DNA of 64,000 bases, taken from the NCBI RefSeq assembly GCF_023284045.1, contig NZ_JAKIKQ010000008.1, positions 62,001 through 126,000 on the forward strand. The letters are read 5' to 3'. Below the pieces are notes generated by a model. It saw only the letters and a list, made by a program, of their open reading frames with translations, ran no database searches and had not been told where the DNA came from. This document shows, in pieces, positions 44,625 through 52,932 of this stretch. Source of the DNA: Shewanella kaireitica (lineage in GTDB: Bacteria > Pseudomonadota > Gammaproteobacteria > Enterobacterales > Shewanellaceae). How positions within the stretch are numbered: the stretch's first letter is position 1; the number at the start of each line of letters is the position of its first letter. Position numbers and translations under genes: made by a program.

Positions 44625-44650
44625 GAAAAAAAGCCCTCAACCTAGAGGGC
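44625..44650 (-). terminator. Terminator of the module 2 operon
   Basis: On the minus strand GCCCTC-TAGGTT-GAGGGC is followed by a run of seven T residues. It ends the operon that starts at the module-2 flavoprotein. Confidence 0.85.
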
Positions 44651-44772
44651 TGGATCGAAATTAGATGGTGTCGAATAGTGATGTTTGAGGTGTTGCTGTC
44701 GATCCTAAAATTGAAGCCCATAGTCATTGTATATTGGGAGCAATGACCATGAGCTGCAGGGGAACTGAATGG

Positions 44773-45909
44773 CTAGAAGTAGTAACCAAAGTTAATGTTG
44801 ACTCGCTTATCCCAGTCATTGCCCATTTCAGGCAAGCCAACGTGATCGTTGTTAGCCGTTGAGAAGGTCATGTTCTTACCCATGATAAAGTCGATCATAG
44901 TGTAAGTTGGGCCCGCGGCAATGGCACAGCCAGTGACGTTTTGCATGCTGTTGTCGTAATCATCGTCATCAACATCTGGCGTCATTAAACCAAAATCGTT
45001 GTAGCACTTAACGCTGCCCCAATCGGTATCAAAGGTTTTAGCGATATTGGCGCTATATGATTGCCCTTTAGACGCAATCTCATACTGCCAGCTAACCACT
45101 GATACGCCGATTTTATTTGGGTCGTCAGCATCTGCGGCATCGTATTCATACTGTATCGCTTGTAGCTGCAGGTTCCAGCCGTTAAAGCTTGAGTCTAAGT
45201 GCAGAGCGACGGCATAACGATCGCCATTGTTGCCCGTTTTATTGTTGTAGATCTGGCCAAATTGCGCCGAGCCACCCAAGGTTGTTGAGCCACCATTGTG
45301 TTCGATGGTATAAGTTTGTCGAACGTTAACTTGGTTGGTTTCTTCGTTGTTGTACTCAGTACCATTAATGGTGCCTGTGTACAGATCGGTCGCGTAACGC
45401 TTGTTCTCTGTCGGGCCATATTCAGCATTTTTGTAGAAAGCCAAATCTGTGTGCCAGCCATTACTTTCATAGATAGCTTTAACACCAACATCATGGTCAT
45501 CTTCAAAGCCTAGATAGTAGGGCAGACCAAACCAGAAACTGTTGGAGATAAATTCAGGGTTACCAAAAGGCACCTTGTTAATACCAAATTGCAGTTGCCA
45601 CTCAGGGTTAAAATCGTAGATGCCATAGCCGTACTTTATATAATTAGTATCTGAGGTAAAGCGGTACTCTGCGGCCAAGCCCCAGTCGCCTTTTTTACCG
45701 TTAAACTTAATCGCTGCCATGTCAAAGGTGAGATCGCCACCTTTATCTTTTGAGGCTTCGCTGTAGTCTTTGTAGCCGTAGTTAACCCTCACAGCGCCGC
45801 CAATATTGATGCCATCTTCTTGCTGTTCTGCAAATGCAGTTGAGCTAGAAAGTGCGATCGCTGCCGCGACCAGCGACAGTACAAATCTATTGCTCTTATT
45901 CATCATCAT
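44773..45909 (-). CDS. Porin-like barrel, paralogue 2
   Basis: 378 residues, signal peptide SSTAFAEQQ, C-terminus VNINFGYYF. A near-duplicate of the porin at 40423: same length, same insertions, differences mostly conservative. It starts 28 bases after the DUF3299 gene and is the last gene of the module-2 operon. As the copies are separated only by module genes, the whole set may have been duplicated and rearranged, or one copy gene-converted. Confidence 0.8.
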   Translation of the reverse strand: MMMNKSNRFVLSLVAAAIALSSSTAFAEQQEDGINIGGAVRVNYGYKDYSEASKDKGGDLTFDMAAIKFNGKKGDWGLAAEYRFTSDTNYIKYGYGIYDFNPEWQLQFGINKVPFGNPEFISNSFWFGLPYYLGFEDDHDVGVKAIYESNGWHTDLAFYKNAEYGPTENKRYATDLYTGTINGTEYNNEETNQVNVRQTYTIEHNGGSTTLGGSAQFGQIYNNKTGNNGDRYAVALHLDSSFNGWNLQLQAIQYEYDAADADDPNKIGVSVVSWQYEIASKGQSYSANIAKTFDTDWGSVKCYNDFGLMTPDVDDDDYDNSMQNVTGCAIAAGPTYTMIDFIMGKNMTFSTANNDHVGLPEMGNDWDKRVNINFGYYF

Positions 45910-45936
45910 TCCTTGTTTATCTTATCCGTTGGCTGT

Positions 45937-46398
45937 TTAGTGGCTGTGATCATTTTCTTCGGCAGTATTGATCTTCACCGGATAAGGGATAGTCTCTATA
46001 CCGCTTAAGTGGTAACCCGTTTTAGCGAAGCCAGCCTGAGCACTTTTTACGTTCAAAATACCTGTCACATACATAGGCTGCTCGAGATCAGGTATTGCGA
46101 TAGGGACATCAAAAGAAACATGGATCAGCTGATTAGGCGGAGATGGTGGCTTATGAAAACAGGCGCCTTGTTGCGGTGTTAACAGGAAGTTCTTTACGTA
46201 ACCGCTATTTTTGCCATCAAGCGGTACGATAAAACCGGGAATAACCACCTTCTTGCCATCAAGGGCTAAGTTAACGTTGGTCTCAACCGGTAAGTCTGCC
46301 GCGCCAGGTGCTAAGTTGTGCCAGAGAATCGATACTGGCTCTTCTGCAAAAAGAGATGAGCTAAACAGTAAGCTAAATGCCAGAATAAGATTTTTCAT
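45937..46398 (-). CDS. DUF3299 periplasmic protein
   Basis: 153 residues with signal peptide (cleavage near SLFAEEP). VVIPGFIVPLDGK and ACFHKPPSPPNQLIHV are the signatures of DUF3299, a small periplasmic domain often found next to membrane transporters. The conserved Cys-x-His pair could bind metal. It lies between cupin 2 and porin 2, and is absent from module 1. Its role is unknown. Confidence 0.75.
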   Translation of the reverse strand: MKNLILAFSLLFSSSLFAEEPVSILWHNLAPGAADLPVETNVNLALDGKKVVIPGFIVPLDGKNSGYVKNFLLTPQQGACFHKPPSPPNQLIHVSFDVPIAIPDLEQPMYVTGILNVKSAQAGFAKTGYHLSGIETIPYPVKINTAEENDHSH

Positions 46399-46407
46399 AT
46401 TTTTTAA

Positions 46408-46431
46408 TAGGGCCGATTAAACTCGGCCCTA
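46408..46431 (-). other. Intercistronic hairpin between cupin 2 and DUF3299
   Basis: TAGGGCCGA and TCGGCCCTA form a 9-bp stem with a 6-base loop, ending nine bases before the DUF3299 ATG. With no T-run, it is more likely an mRNA processing or stability element than a terminator. Confidence 0.55.
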
Positions 46432-46455
46432 TACTCTTGTTGATTTTAAATTGGA

Positions 46456-47199
46456 CTACTTGGCTTTTTGAACAACATCCCAGCCGTAACCACCATTACC
46501 TGAGCGCACAAGCTTAGAGTTGGTGTATGGGATAAAGTCGAACATTAGCTGCTCACCTGGACCTACATCTTGTGGCCACTGGTACTTAAAGGTTGAGAAC
46601 TTACCGTCAAGTGGGAACCAGTACATGTAGATCAGATCTTGATCGTCATAGGTGTTTGGTGTGTAGTGCATTGCTTTACTTGGGATCTCAATGTAGTCAC
46701 CAGGTCCAAATGGTTGCATACGTTCCTGTGCCCAAGTTAGACCTTGACCACTTAAACCGTAGTAACACTCCATTTCACGATGGTAGTGAGGCGCCGCAGT
46801 GCCTGGGGCGACTCGTACTAGGCCGATAACAGTTGGTTCGTCATTTAGCTCTTTCCAGCACATGCCTACTTCAGTAGCACTAGCGCCGCCTTCTGGACAA
46901 GGGATAAGGTTGCTTGGGTCATCTACGCGCCAAGTTAACCAGCCCGATTCGTTAGCGCCTTTACCGCCATGGTCATTAGACTTGATGTTATAGATATCTT
47001 TTTCACCTGATTGCAGCTCCTTCAGGTAAGCCATTGCTTGCTCTTGCTTACACACCATAGGCATGACTTTGGTCGGTGCATTAATGGTCGACAAGGTTGG
47101 CTTTTCATTGTGCCAAGGCTTATCTGCTGGCTTATCACCGGCTACAGCACAACTTGTAACAAGAATGGCTGACATCGCGAGTAGTTTTTTCATCATCAT
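46456..47199 (-). CDS. Periplasmic cupin, DMSP-lyase-like metal site (module 2)
   Basis: 247 residues with signal peptide (cleavage near SCAVAGDK). Metal motif HYHREMECYYGLSG and second motif IPSKAMHYTPN give three His and one Glu plus the ExY tyrosine. It aligns along its length with the module-1 cupin (WKELNDEPTVIGL here, WKELSDSPTVIGI there), so the two are paralogues. It lies directly downstream of the tetrahaem cytochrome, 27 bases apart. A lyase, isomerase or oxygenase acting on the substrate before or after reduction is possible. Confidence 0.65.
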   Translation of the reverse strand: MMMKKLLAMSAILVTSCAVAGDKPADKPWHNEKPTLSTINAPTKVMPMVCKQEQAMAYLKELQSGEKDIYNIKSNDHGGKGANESGWLTWRVDDPSNLIPCPEGGASATEVGMCWKELNDEPTVIGLVRVAPGTAAPHYHREMECYYGLSGQGLTWAQERMQPFGPGDYIEIPSKAMHYTPNTYDDQDLIYMYWFPLDGKFSTFKYQWPQDVGPGEQLMFDFIPYTNSKLVRSGNGGYGWDVVQKAK

Positions 47200-47225
47200 C
47201 TTCCTTTATATATGTAGTTTTATGT

Positions 47226-47579
47226 TTATTGCTTAAATTTTGGGAAATCAAAGTTGTGGCAATCCATGCAAATGGCCTGCTTAGGTGTATGCTCTCCGTG
47301 GCATTCCATGCACGGCGCTTCTTGGCCGTAATGCATGCTGTCATGAGGGTTTTGTCTTGCTTCATGACCTTCACGTTTTGTTTGCTCTGCCAATTCGCTC
47401 ATGTCGTGGCATTGCAGACATGAATCGTCTGATGGAAAAGCTTTCATGCCCTGGTCGTGACAGGTTTTACAACCTGAGTCGTAAACCATTTCGTGATAAT
47501 CGCGCTGATCGCGAGCTTGTGCTGAAACGGCAATGCAACCACCAAGAATGAGTGCAAGTAATGTGTTAACTGTCTTCAT
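47226..47579 (-). CDS. Periplasmic tetrahaem cytochrome c (module 2)
   Basis: About 117 residues from ATG 47579 (MKTVNTLLAL), Sec signal and four CxxCH: CKTCH, CLQCH, CMECH, CMDCH. It is the electron-transfer subunit for the flavoprotein directly upstream (11 bases apart), equivalent to the module-1 cytochrome. The spacing of the haem motifs is similar, with HY(G/N)QxAxC before the third in both. Electrons would come from a CymA-type quinol dehydrogenase elsewhere. Confidence 0.9.
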   Translation of the reverse strand: MKTVNTLLALILGGCIAVSAQARDQRDYHEMVYDSGCKTCHDQGMKAFPSDDSCLQCHDMSELAEQTKREGHEARQNPHDSMHYGQEAPCMECHGEHTPKQAICMDCHNFDFPKFKQ

Positions 47580-47590
47580 GGTAATTTTCC

Positions 47591-49093
47591 TTATGCCTTC
47601 ATCATTGAACGAGCAGCGGTTACGCCAAATGCCATACACTCAGGTGTTGAACAACCACCGAGTCGGCTCACGCCATGTACGCCACCGGATACTTCACCTG
47701 CGGCATAAAGTCCTGGAATGCTCTGTCCTGTTTTTGCAGCAATCACTTCTGCTTTGGCATTAATTTGGATACCGCCTTGGCAGTAATGTACTTTTGGCCA
47801 TAAACGCTGCACGATGAATGGTGCAGTGAGGTAGATACCTGTGCTCATGTTCATGCGCTTTCCGAACTGGGGGTCTTCGCCAGATTTAACGTATAAATTC
47901 CAATCATCAATTTGCTTTTTAAGCGCTTTTTTAGGCAAGTCGAAGTGCTTAGCAATTGCATCTACACTGTCAAACTCCCAAGCAACGTTGTATTTCAATA
48001 CATTAGCCATCGATGGGTCTTTCATCGCTTCATGTTTAGGTGCGATGAGGAGTGCTGGATTAGGGTTACCGTCTTTATCGCGGCGCTGTACTTCTAAGTC
48101 GGCGCGTGTTTTACGATCAGCCGTTTCGTTCATGAAGCGCTGACCGGTGTTACGGTCGATAGCGATAGAGTGAGGGAAGTTGTACAGTGAGAAGCCAGCG
48201 CCGTAGCCAAAGCCACCTTCATCAGGAGATGCCCATGGGCCAGACTGAATAAAGCTCAAATGCACCGGCATAGCACCTTCTGCAAGCATGGCGATAAGGC
48301 CATCACCTGTGGCGCCACGCGCGTTAGTGCAACCCACTTCATTGCCAAGGTTTGGATCAAGTGCTTGGCGGAAACTGACGTTGGCACCAAAACCACCGGT
48401 TGCAATCAACACACCCTTTTCAGCTTTAACATTGATTAGTTCGCCAGAGTTTTCATGACCGAAGTGGTAACCGCGTCGCACTTGGATCCCCAGTACAGTA
48501 CCGTCTTTAGCTGTGATTAAATGCTCGAACTTATGGCGGATTTTGGTTTTGACGCCGTAACTACGTGCAGTTTTGAGCATCGGGCGAATAAAACCTGCGC
48601 CGCTGCGCTCAACCACTTGATGGCTACGGGTGGCGCTGGTACCGCCAGTGTTGATGATATGGTCGCGATAGATACAACCGCAGTCTTTGGTCAGTTGGTA
48701 GATGTACGGACCAAGCTCGGCGCTGTGTCTTAGTAGTTCCTCGCTGGCATAGCCGCGACCCGATTTAAGTTGATCTTGCACCATCAGTTCGGCGCTATCT
48801 TCAATGCCGAGCTGTTTTTGTAGGTCTGTATTGGCGAAACAAGCTTGGCCAGCATTGAGTGTGCTATTGCCACCATATACACCTAATTTCTCAAAAATGA
48901 CGATATCTTTGGCACCTAATTTGCCCGCTTCAACAGCAGCAGCTAAGCCGGCAAAACCAGAGCCTACGATAACGATTTCATGCTTTTCATCCCATTCAAC
49001 ATCAGATGAATTAGCACTTACGGCTAGTGGTGAAAGTGCGCCAACGGCGGCAGCTCCAGCGCCAAACTTTAAAAATGAACGTCTTGTTTGCAT
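47591..49093 (-). CDS. Periplasmic flavoprotein reductase, FccA family (module 2)
   Basis: 500 residues. Tat signal MQTRRSFLKF, FAD site VIVGSGFAGLAAAVEA, IATGGFGAN, proton-donor Arg in MNETADRKT (R327), H437 in KVHYCQGG and R477 in GGVHGVSRL. As in module 1 the HPT carboxylate motif is replaced, here by IQSGPWASPDEGG. Both proteins also share HYC and a Cys near the C-terminus (STPECMAFG; TSCLECLAMG), absent from FccA as I recall it. About 35-40 percent identical to module 1 by eye, so perhaps a different but related substrate. Confidence 0.85.
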   Translation of the reverse strand: MQTRRSFLKFGAGAAAVGALSPLAVSANSSDVEWDEKHEIVIVGSGFAGLAAAVEAGKLGAKDIVIFEKLGVYGGNSTLNAGQACFANTDLQKQLGIEDSAELMVQDQLKSGRGYASEELLRHSAELGPYIYQLTKDCGCIYRDHIINTGGTSATRSHQVVERSGAGFIRPMLKTARSYGVKTKIRHKFEHLITAKDGTVLGIQVRRGYHFGHENSGELINVKAEKGVLIATGGFGANVSFRQALDPNLGNEVGCTNARGATGDGLIAMLAEGAMPVHLSFIQSGPWASPDEGGFGYGAGFSLYNFPHSIAIDRNTGQRFMNETADRKTRADLEVQRRDKDGNPNPALLIAPKHEAMKDPSMANVLKYNVAWEFDSVDAIAKHFDLPKKALKKQIDDWNLYVKSGEDPQFGKRMNMSTGIYLTAPFIVQRLWPKVHYCQGGIQINAKAEVIAAKTGQSIPGLYAAGEVSGGVHGVSRLGGCSTPECMAFGVTAARSMMKA

Positions 49094-49147
49094 ATTGTTA
49101 TCTCCAATTAACTTGGGGTTACAATATGCTTCTGCTTGTCATTCAAT

Positions 49148-49163
49148 TATGCGCGAAATCACA
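49148..49163 (-). promoter_or_regulatory. CRP-like site before the module 2 flavoprotein gene
   Basis: TGTGATTTCGCGCATA on the minus strand has a perfect left half and three of five in the right half. It lies about 60 bases upstream of the start. Confidence 0.4.
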
Positions 49164-49275
49164 CTTTGTATCGGACGAGAAAGTTTTTTGTGGTGCTGTT
49201 CAAGAAAATGTTTCTTTTATGTATCTAAATTAAGCTAACCCCATAAAATGGAATTAGTTTTATATTAAGCTAGGT

Positions 49276-50049
49276 ATGAATATGCAATGTCCAAATAACC
49301 ATGCAGATGCGATTCGTTGTAATCAATTGTTAGATGTTGCTGAGGAACTTATTGATAATCAAGGGGTTGTGTCTTTTAGGTTTGCTCAGATAGCAAAAGG
49401 TGCAGGCTGTTCAACAAATACTTTGTATAAATACTTTGAATCAAAAGAAGATGTACTAGTTTGTCTTTTTTTACGAAATACAACATCTAGTCAAATACCT
49501 ATTTTTATAAAAGAAAATCCAGACTTAACTATTAATGAACGTTCAGTTCTTGCCGTTCTATTTACGTTTGAAGTTGTGAAAAGAAGCCCAATATTTAATA
49601 TTTTGAGAGTTGTATCTATAAATAGTATGTTTTGGCAATTAGCTAGTTCAGATAAAATTGAAATATTAAGAAACAGAGTGAATTTATTTTGGAGTCGCAT
49701 TAAGAGGCCACTAGAAGATGCAGTCATCAGTGGTGATTTAACAGCGACGGATACCGATATAAGAGACTTAAGCCAGGCATTGTATTTCTTTCTAGCGGGT
49801 GCAACCTCTTCTTTTGAGAGTAAGTTGATGGATGAGCAGTATTTTACTAGCGAAGATGTACTGGCTTATCGTCATGTCAGTCGCTTAATGAATCACTATC
49901 AGTGGCGTAAGCCTATTACCCAAGAGATGATGCAAGGCTTGAGTAAAAGAATTTGTGCTTTCCTAGATAAAGGCTCAGGAAAAATTCGAAGTTGTGATAC
50001 CTGCTTAGCGATTGGAAAACTGAATGATTGTCGTCAGTCTGCGATATGA
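49276..50049 (+). CDS. TetR-family regulator (module 2)
   Basis: 257 residues with the HTH FRFAQIAKGAGCSTNTLYKY followed by FESKEDVLVCLFLR. It is closely related to the module-1 regulator in the DNA-binding part and is divergent from the module-2 operon. The C-terminus again has a Cys pair (CDTC). The first two thirds of the gene are strikingly AT-rich (many AGA, ATA and TTA codons) compared with its neighbours, which hints at a different history from the rest of the module. Confidence 0.85.
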   Translation: MNMQCPNNHADAIRCNQLLDVAEELIDNQGVVSFRFAQIAKGAGCSTNTLYKYFESKEDVLVCLFLRNTTSSQIPIFIKENPDLTINERSVLAVLFTFEVVKRSPIFNILRVVSINSMFWQLASSDKIEILRNRVNLFWSRIKRPLEDAVISGDLTATDTDIRDLSQALYFFLAGATSSFESKLMDEQYFTSEDVLAYRHVSRLMNHYQWRKPITQEMMQGLSKRICAFLDKGSGKIRSCDTCLAIGKLNDCRQSAI

Positions 50050-50205
50050 ATAGGAGTAAGCTGGTAGGGTCGTCAATTTCAATGAAATTTGGCTATAGTT
50101 TGAATGGCATTTTGGGACTGAAATTATTGATGCTAACCCGCGTTTCACTTGACTTTTTTGTGACCACTGCATAGGCTGCTCAGTCAGTATTCAAGGTGGT
50201 ATGCA

Positions 50206-51294
50206 ATGCAAATAAACTATAATTTAAAACCTGCGTCAGAGCGCCGTACAGAGCAGTTCAAACCGACCACAAATGTTGGCTTTGGTAACCTCAGAACTGA
50301 CCATATGTTTTTGATGGATTACCGTGATGGGCAATGGTGTGATCCTAGAGTGGTACCTTATGGTCCATTTGAAGTGGCACCGGGTGCAATTGCGTTGCAT
50401 TACGGTCAATCAGTGTTTGAAGGTGCTAAAGCCTTTCAGCATGAAAATGGCGAAATCTATACCTTCCGAATTGATAAAAATGCCGAGCGTTTAAACCGCT
50501 CTGCAGACATTATCTGTATTCCTGCAATACCTGAAGCATTGCAAATTGAAGCTATAAACGCACTGATTGATGTTGACCGTTTATGGTTTCCGATGCAGGA
50601 AGATGCCTGCCTCTATATTCGTCCATTTGTGTTTGCTACTGAAGATAGATTATCTGTGAGCCCAAGTGAGCAGTATACTTTTTGTGTGATGCTCAGTCCA
50701 AGTGGCCCTTACTATACTGATGGCTTCGATAAGGCGATTCGTCTGCTGATCAGCGAACGCTTCCACCGCGCAGTATCGGGTGGCACTGGTGCATCAAAAG
50801 CAGCGGGTAACTATGCCGCCTCGCTTAAGGCGGGTAAAGCAGCGGCAGAGTATGGCGCAGCGCAAGTACTTTATTTAGATGCTAATAACAAGCAGATTGA
50901 GGAAGTGGGTGCGATGAACCACTTCCATGTGCTTAAAGACGGCAGCATTATTATCCCTAAGTTTACTGACACCATTTTGAAGTCGATTACCTCACAATCC
51001 ATTCTCGATTTAGGTGAGCTGCTAGGCTGTGAAGTTCGCCAAGAAACGGTGATGTTAGACAAATTTATTGCTGATATAGAATCTGGTGAAATTATTGAAG
51101 CGGGTGGCTTTGGTACTGCGGCAGTGGTATCGCCAGTAGGTTCATATATCTTTGAAGATAATCGTGTGGTTACGGTCGGTGATGGCAATGTAGGCGAGCA
51201 TACCAAGCGCATTTATAAAGTCTTGACTGAAATCCAGAAAGGTCACATTGCTGGGCCTGATGGTTGGGTTAAATTGGTAGAACGTCGAATTTAG
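50206..51294 (+). CDS. ilvE: Branched-chain amino acid aminotransferase
   Basis: 362 residues, the longer class-II type of BCAT. GQSVFEGAKAFQ, YIRPFVFATED and GTGASKAAGNYAAS (with the PLP lysine) match the family, and EEVGAMNHFHV follows. It transfers amino groups to branched 2-oxo acids, the last step of Ile/Leu/Val synthesis. Upstream is TTGACT-N17-TAGGCT, a possible sigma-70 promoter near 50150. It is not linked to ilvC, which lies 11 kb downstream. Confidence 0.95.
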   Translation: MQINYNLKPASERRTEQFKPTTNVGFGNLRTDHMFLMDYRDGQWCDPRVVPYGPFEVAPGAIALHYGQSVFEGAKAFQHENGEIYTFRIDKNAERLNRSADIICIPAIPEALQIEAINALIDVDRLWFPMQEDACLYIRPFVFATEDRLSVSPSEQYTFCVMLSPSGPYYTDGFDKAIRLLISERFHRAVSGGTGASKAAGNYAASLKAGKAAAEYGAAQVLYLDANNKQIEEVGAMNHFHVLKDGSIIIPKFTDTILKSITSQSILDLGELLGCEVRQETVMLDKFIADIESGEIIEAGGFGTAAVVSPVGSYIFEDNRVVTVGDGNVGEHTKRIYKVLTEIQKGHIAGPDGWVKLVERRI

Positions 51295-51307
51295 CACGAT
51301 GGCTGAT

Positions 51308-51346
51308 AGCATAAAAAAGCTCCTAGTTAGGAGCTTTTTTTATGCT
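51308..51346. terminator. Bidirectional terminator
   Basis: AGCATAAAAAAGCTCCTA pairs with TAGGAGCTTTTTTTATGCT around a two-base loop, with a T-run on both sides. It lies between ilvE and the convergent small lipoprotein gene. Confidence 0.95.
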
Positions 51347-51370
51347 TTATAGAAGCTTCTGGCGGTATTT

Positions 51371-51781
51371 TTACAATCGGAAACTTGTATTAATCCGTAC
51401 GGCTTGTTGTGCGTGGTTTTGCGTAGTGGGGTAAAACTCTTGCTCTAAGATTTCCGCTAATGAAGCCTGTTCTATAAGCTCTCCCGTTACACTATTAATA
51501 ATCTTTAACTGAGTCATTTGGCCACTACTATCAACTACAAATGAGGCTTTATATTGAGTTGTGCTTTCATTGGAGTTATTTTGTAATTCTCTTGATAGGC
51601 TGTTTTTCCAGTCAATAAGCTTATCTTTTGCGACCCAGTATTTTGCAAAGTTAGTACTATCTAGCTCCAAAACGCCGTGACTGTTTGGATGAGATAGGTT
51701 GCTGCTACAAGCAGTTAGCGAAAATAGCACTAATAGAGAGAGCAAAAAGATATTGCCAGTTTTTAGCCTGTTGATGGACAT
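51371..51781 (-). CDS. Small lipoprotein with a TonB-like C-terminal fold
   Basis: 136 residues with lipobox FSLTACSS near residue 25. The C-terminal part (TTQYKASFVVDSSGQMTQLK, then EQEFYPTTQN and RINTSFRL) has the strand pattern of TonB C-terminal domains, but lacks the transmembrane and proline-rich parts. The function is unknown. It is monocistronic, ending at the terminator shared with ilvE. Confidence 0.6.
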   Translation of the reverse strand: MSINRLKTGNIFLLSLLVLFSLTACSSNLSHPNSHGVLELDSTNFAKYWVAKDKLIDWKNSLSRELQNNSNESTTQYKASFVVDSSGQMTQLKIINSVTGELIEQASLAEILEQEFYPTTQNHAQQAVRINTSFRL

Positions 51782-51988
51782 AGATAGTACCCTTGCGATA
51801 AAGGTGTTATGTAAATGTTATTTGGCAGGTAATATATAGGCCATTAGTATGACTGTCGACATTTTTTTGACGTATCGCACTTGGTTGGTGAGGGAGGAGT
51901 AGTGATCTTATTAATGACAACACAGTCAAATTAACCGTAATAGAGCGCACAAAAAAGGGCGCACAATTAGTACACCCTTTATTTTTAG
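51782..51988. other. Short intergenic region
   Basis: No gene or strong motif. It separates the lipoprotein promoter from the end of the acyltransferase pair. Confidence 0.5.
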
Positions 51989-52927
51989 TTAGCTTGCTGG
52001 TTTTTCGACAATGTGCTCTGTCGGTGCACCGTGCTTTATCATCAGCTGGTGGATCTCTTCATCCTTTTCTTGCCAAAGTTGATTCAACCAACGCTGGAAC
52101 TCAACACGATAACTCGATTCTGAAAAATAGCGTTTATTGTCCACTTCTGGTACCGGCAGCACCTTCACTCGTACTACTATCTTCTTTAAGCGGCCATGCA
52201 TCACTTCGTACAAAGCATCTTTCTTAAACACTTCAGGATAGAGCACCGTTACGTTCAGCACATTGGTAAACTGTTCGCCCATTGCTGATAACGCAAAGGC
52301 GATACCGCCAGCTTTAGGACGTAACAAGTAGCGGTAAGGTGAGTCTTGACGTCTATGTTTCTCTTCAGTAAATCGGCTGCCTTCAACATAGTTAATGATT
52401 GAGGTGGGCATAAAGCGGAACTTCTCACAGGCTTTGCGAGTGCTCTCTAAGTCTTTACCTTTGAGCTTGGGATTTTTCTTCAGTTTTGCTGGGCTGGTGC
52501 GGCTCATAAACGGCATATCAAGTGCCCAGCAACCTAAACCAAGAAAAGGGACGTACATCAGCTCACGCTTTAAAAAGAACTTAAGCATAGGGATATGATT
52601 ACGCAGTACATAGGTTTGCGCAGCAATGTCAAAACCACTCAAATGATTGCTTATCAGTAGGTACCAGCTTTTTCTATCAAGGTTGTCTAAGCCCTCTACA
52701 TCCCACTCTATATCCGCAAGTAAGTGCAGAATCCCGCCATTACAGGTCGCCCAAGCCCACATAAAACGATTCATCAAATGGGTTAGTGCGTTGCGACCTG
52801 CGGTAAAAGGCACCACAAGTTTAATTATCCCGCCAATAGAGATAAGTGAGGCCCATAAAACCGTGTTGATGATTAATAAAGTTGTGCTCATAAAATATAA
52901 CAGTGAGCCGGGTAAAAAATTCAACAT
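51989..52927 (-). CDS. YihG-family acyltransferase
   Basis: About 312 residues. NHLSGFD (NHx4D) is the catalytic motif, NYVEGSRF the substrate motif, preceded by hydrophobic segments. It belongs to the LPLAT superfamily, YihG branch, implicated in lysophospholipid acylation. I choose ATG 52927 (MLNFLPG) with GAGG about 11 bases upstream; the longer frame overlaps the upstream gene. It is five bases from the stop of a clear paralogue, so the two are one unit. Confidence 0.85.
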   Translation of the reverse strand: MLNFLPGSLLYFMSTTLLIINTVLWASLISIGGIIKLVVPFTAGRNALTHLMNRFMWAWATCNGGILHLLADIEWDVEGLDNLDRKSWYLLISNHLSGFDIAAQTYVLRNHIPMLKFFLKRELMYVPFLGLGCWALDMPFMSRTSPAKLKKNPKLKGKDLESTRKACEKFRFMPTSIINYVEGSRFTEEKHRRQDSPYRYLLRPKAGGIAFALSAMGEQFTNVLNVTVLYPEVFKKDALYEVMHGRLKKIVVRVKVLPVPEVDNKRYFSESSYRVEFQRWLNQLWQEKDEEIHQLMIKHGAPTEHIVEKPAS

Positions 52928-52932
52928 TGTGC

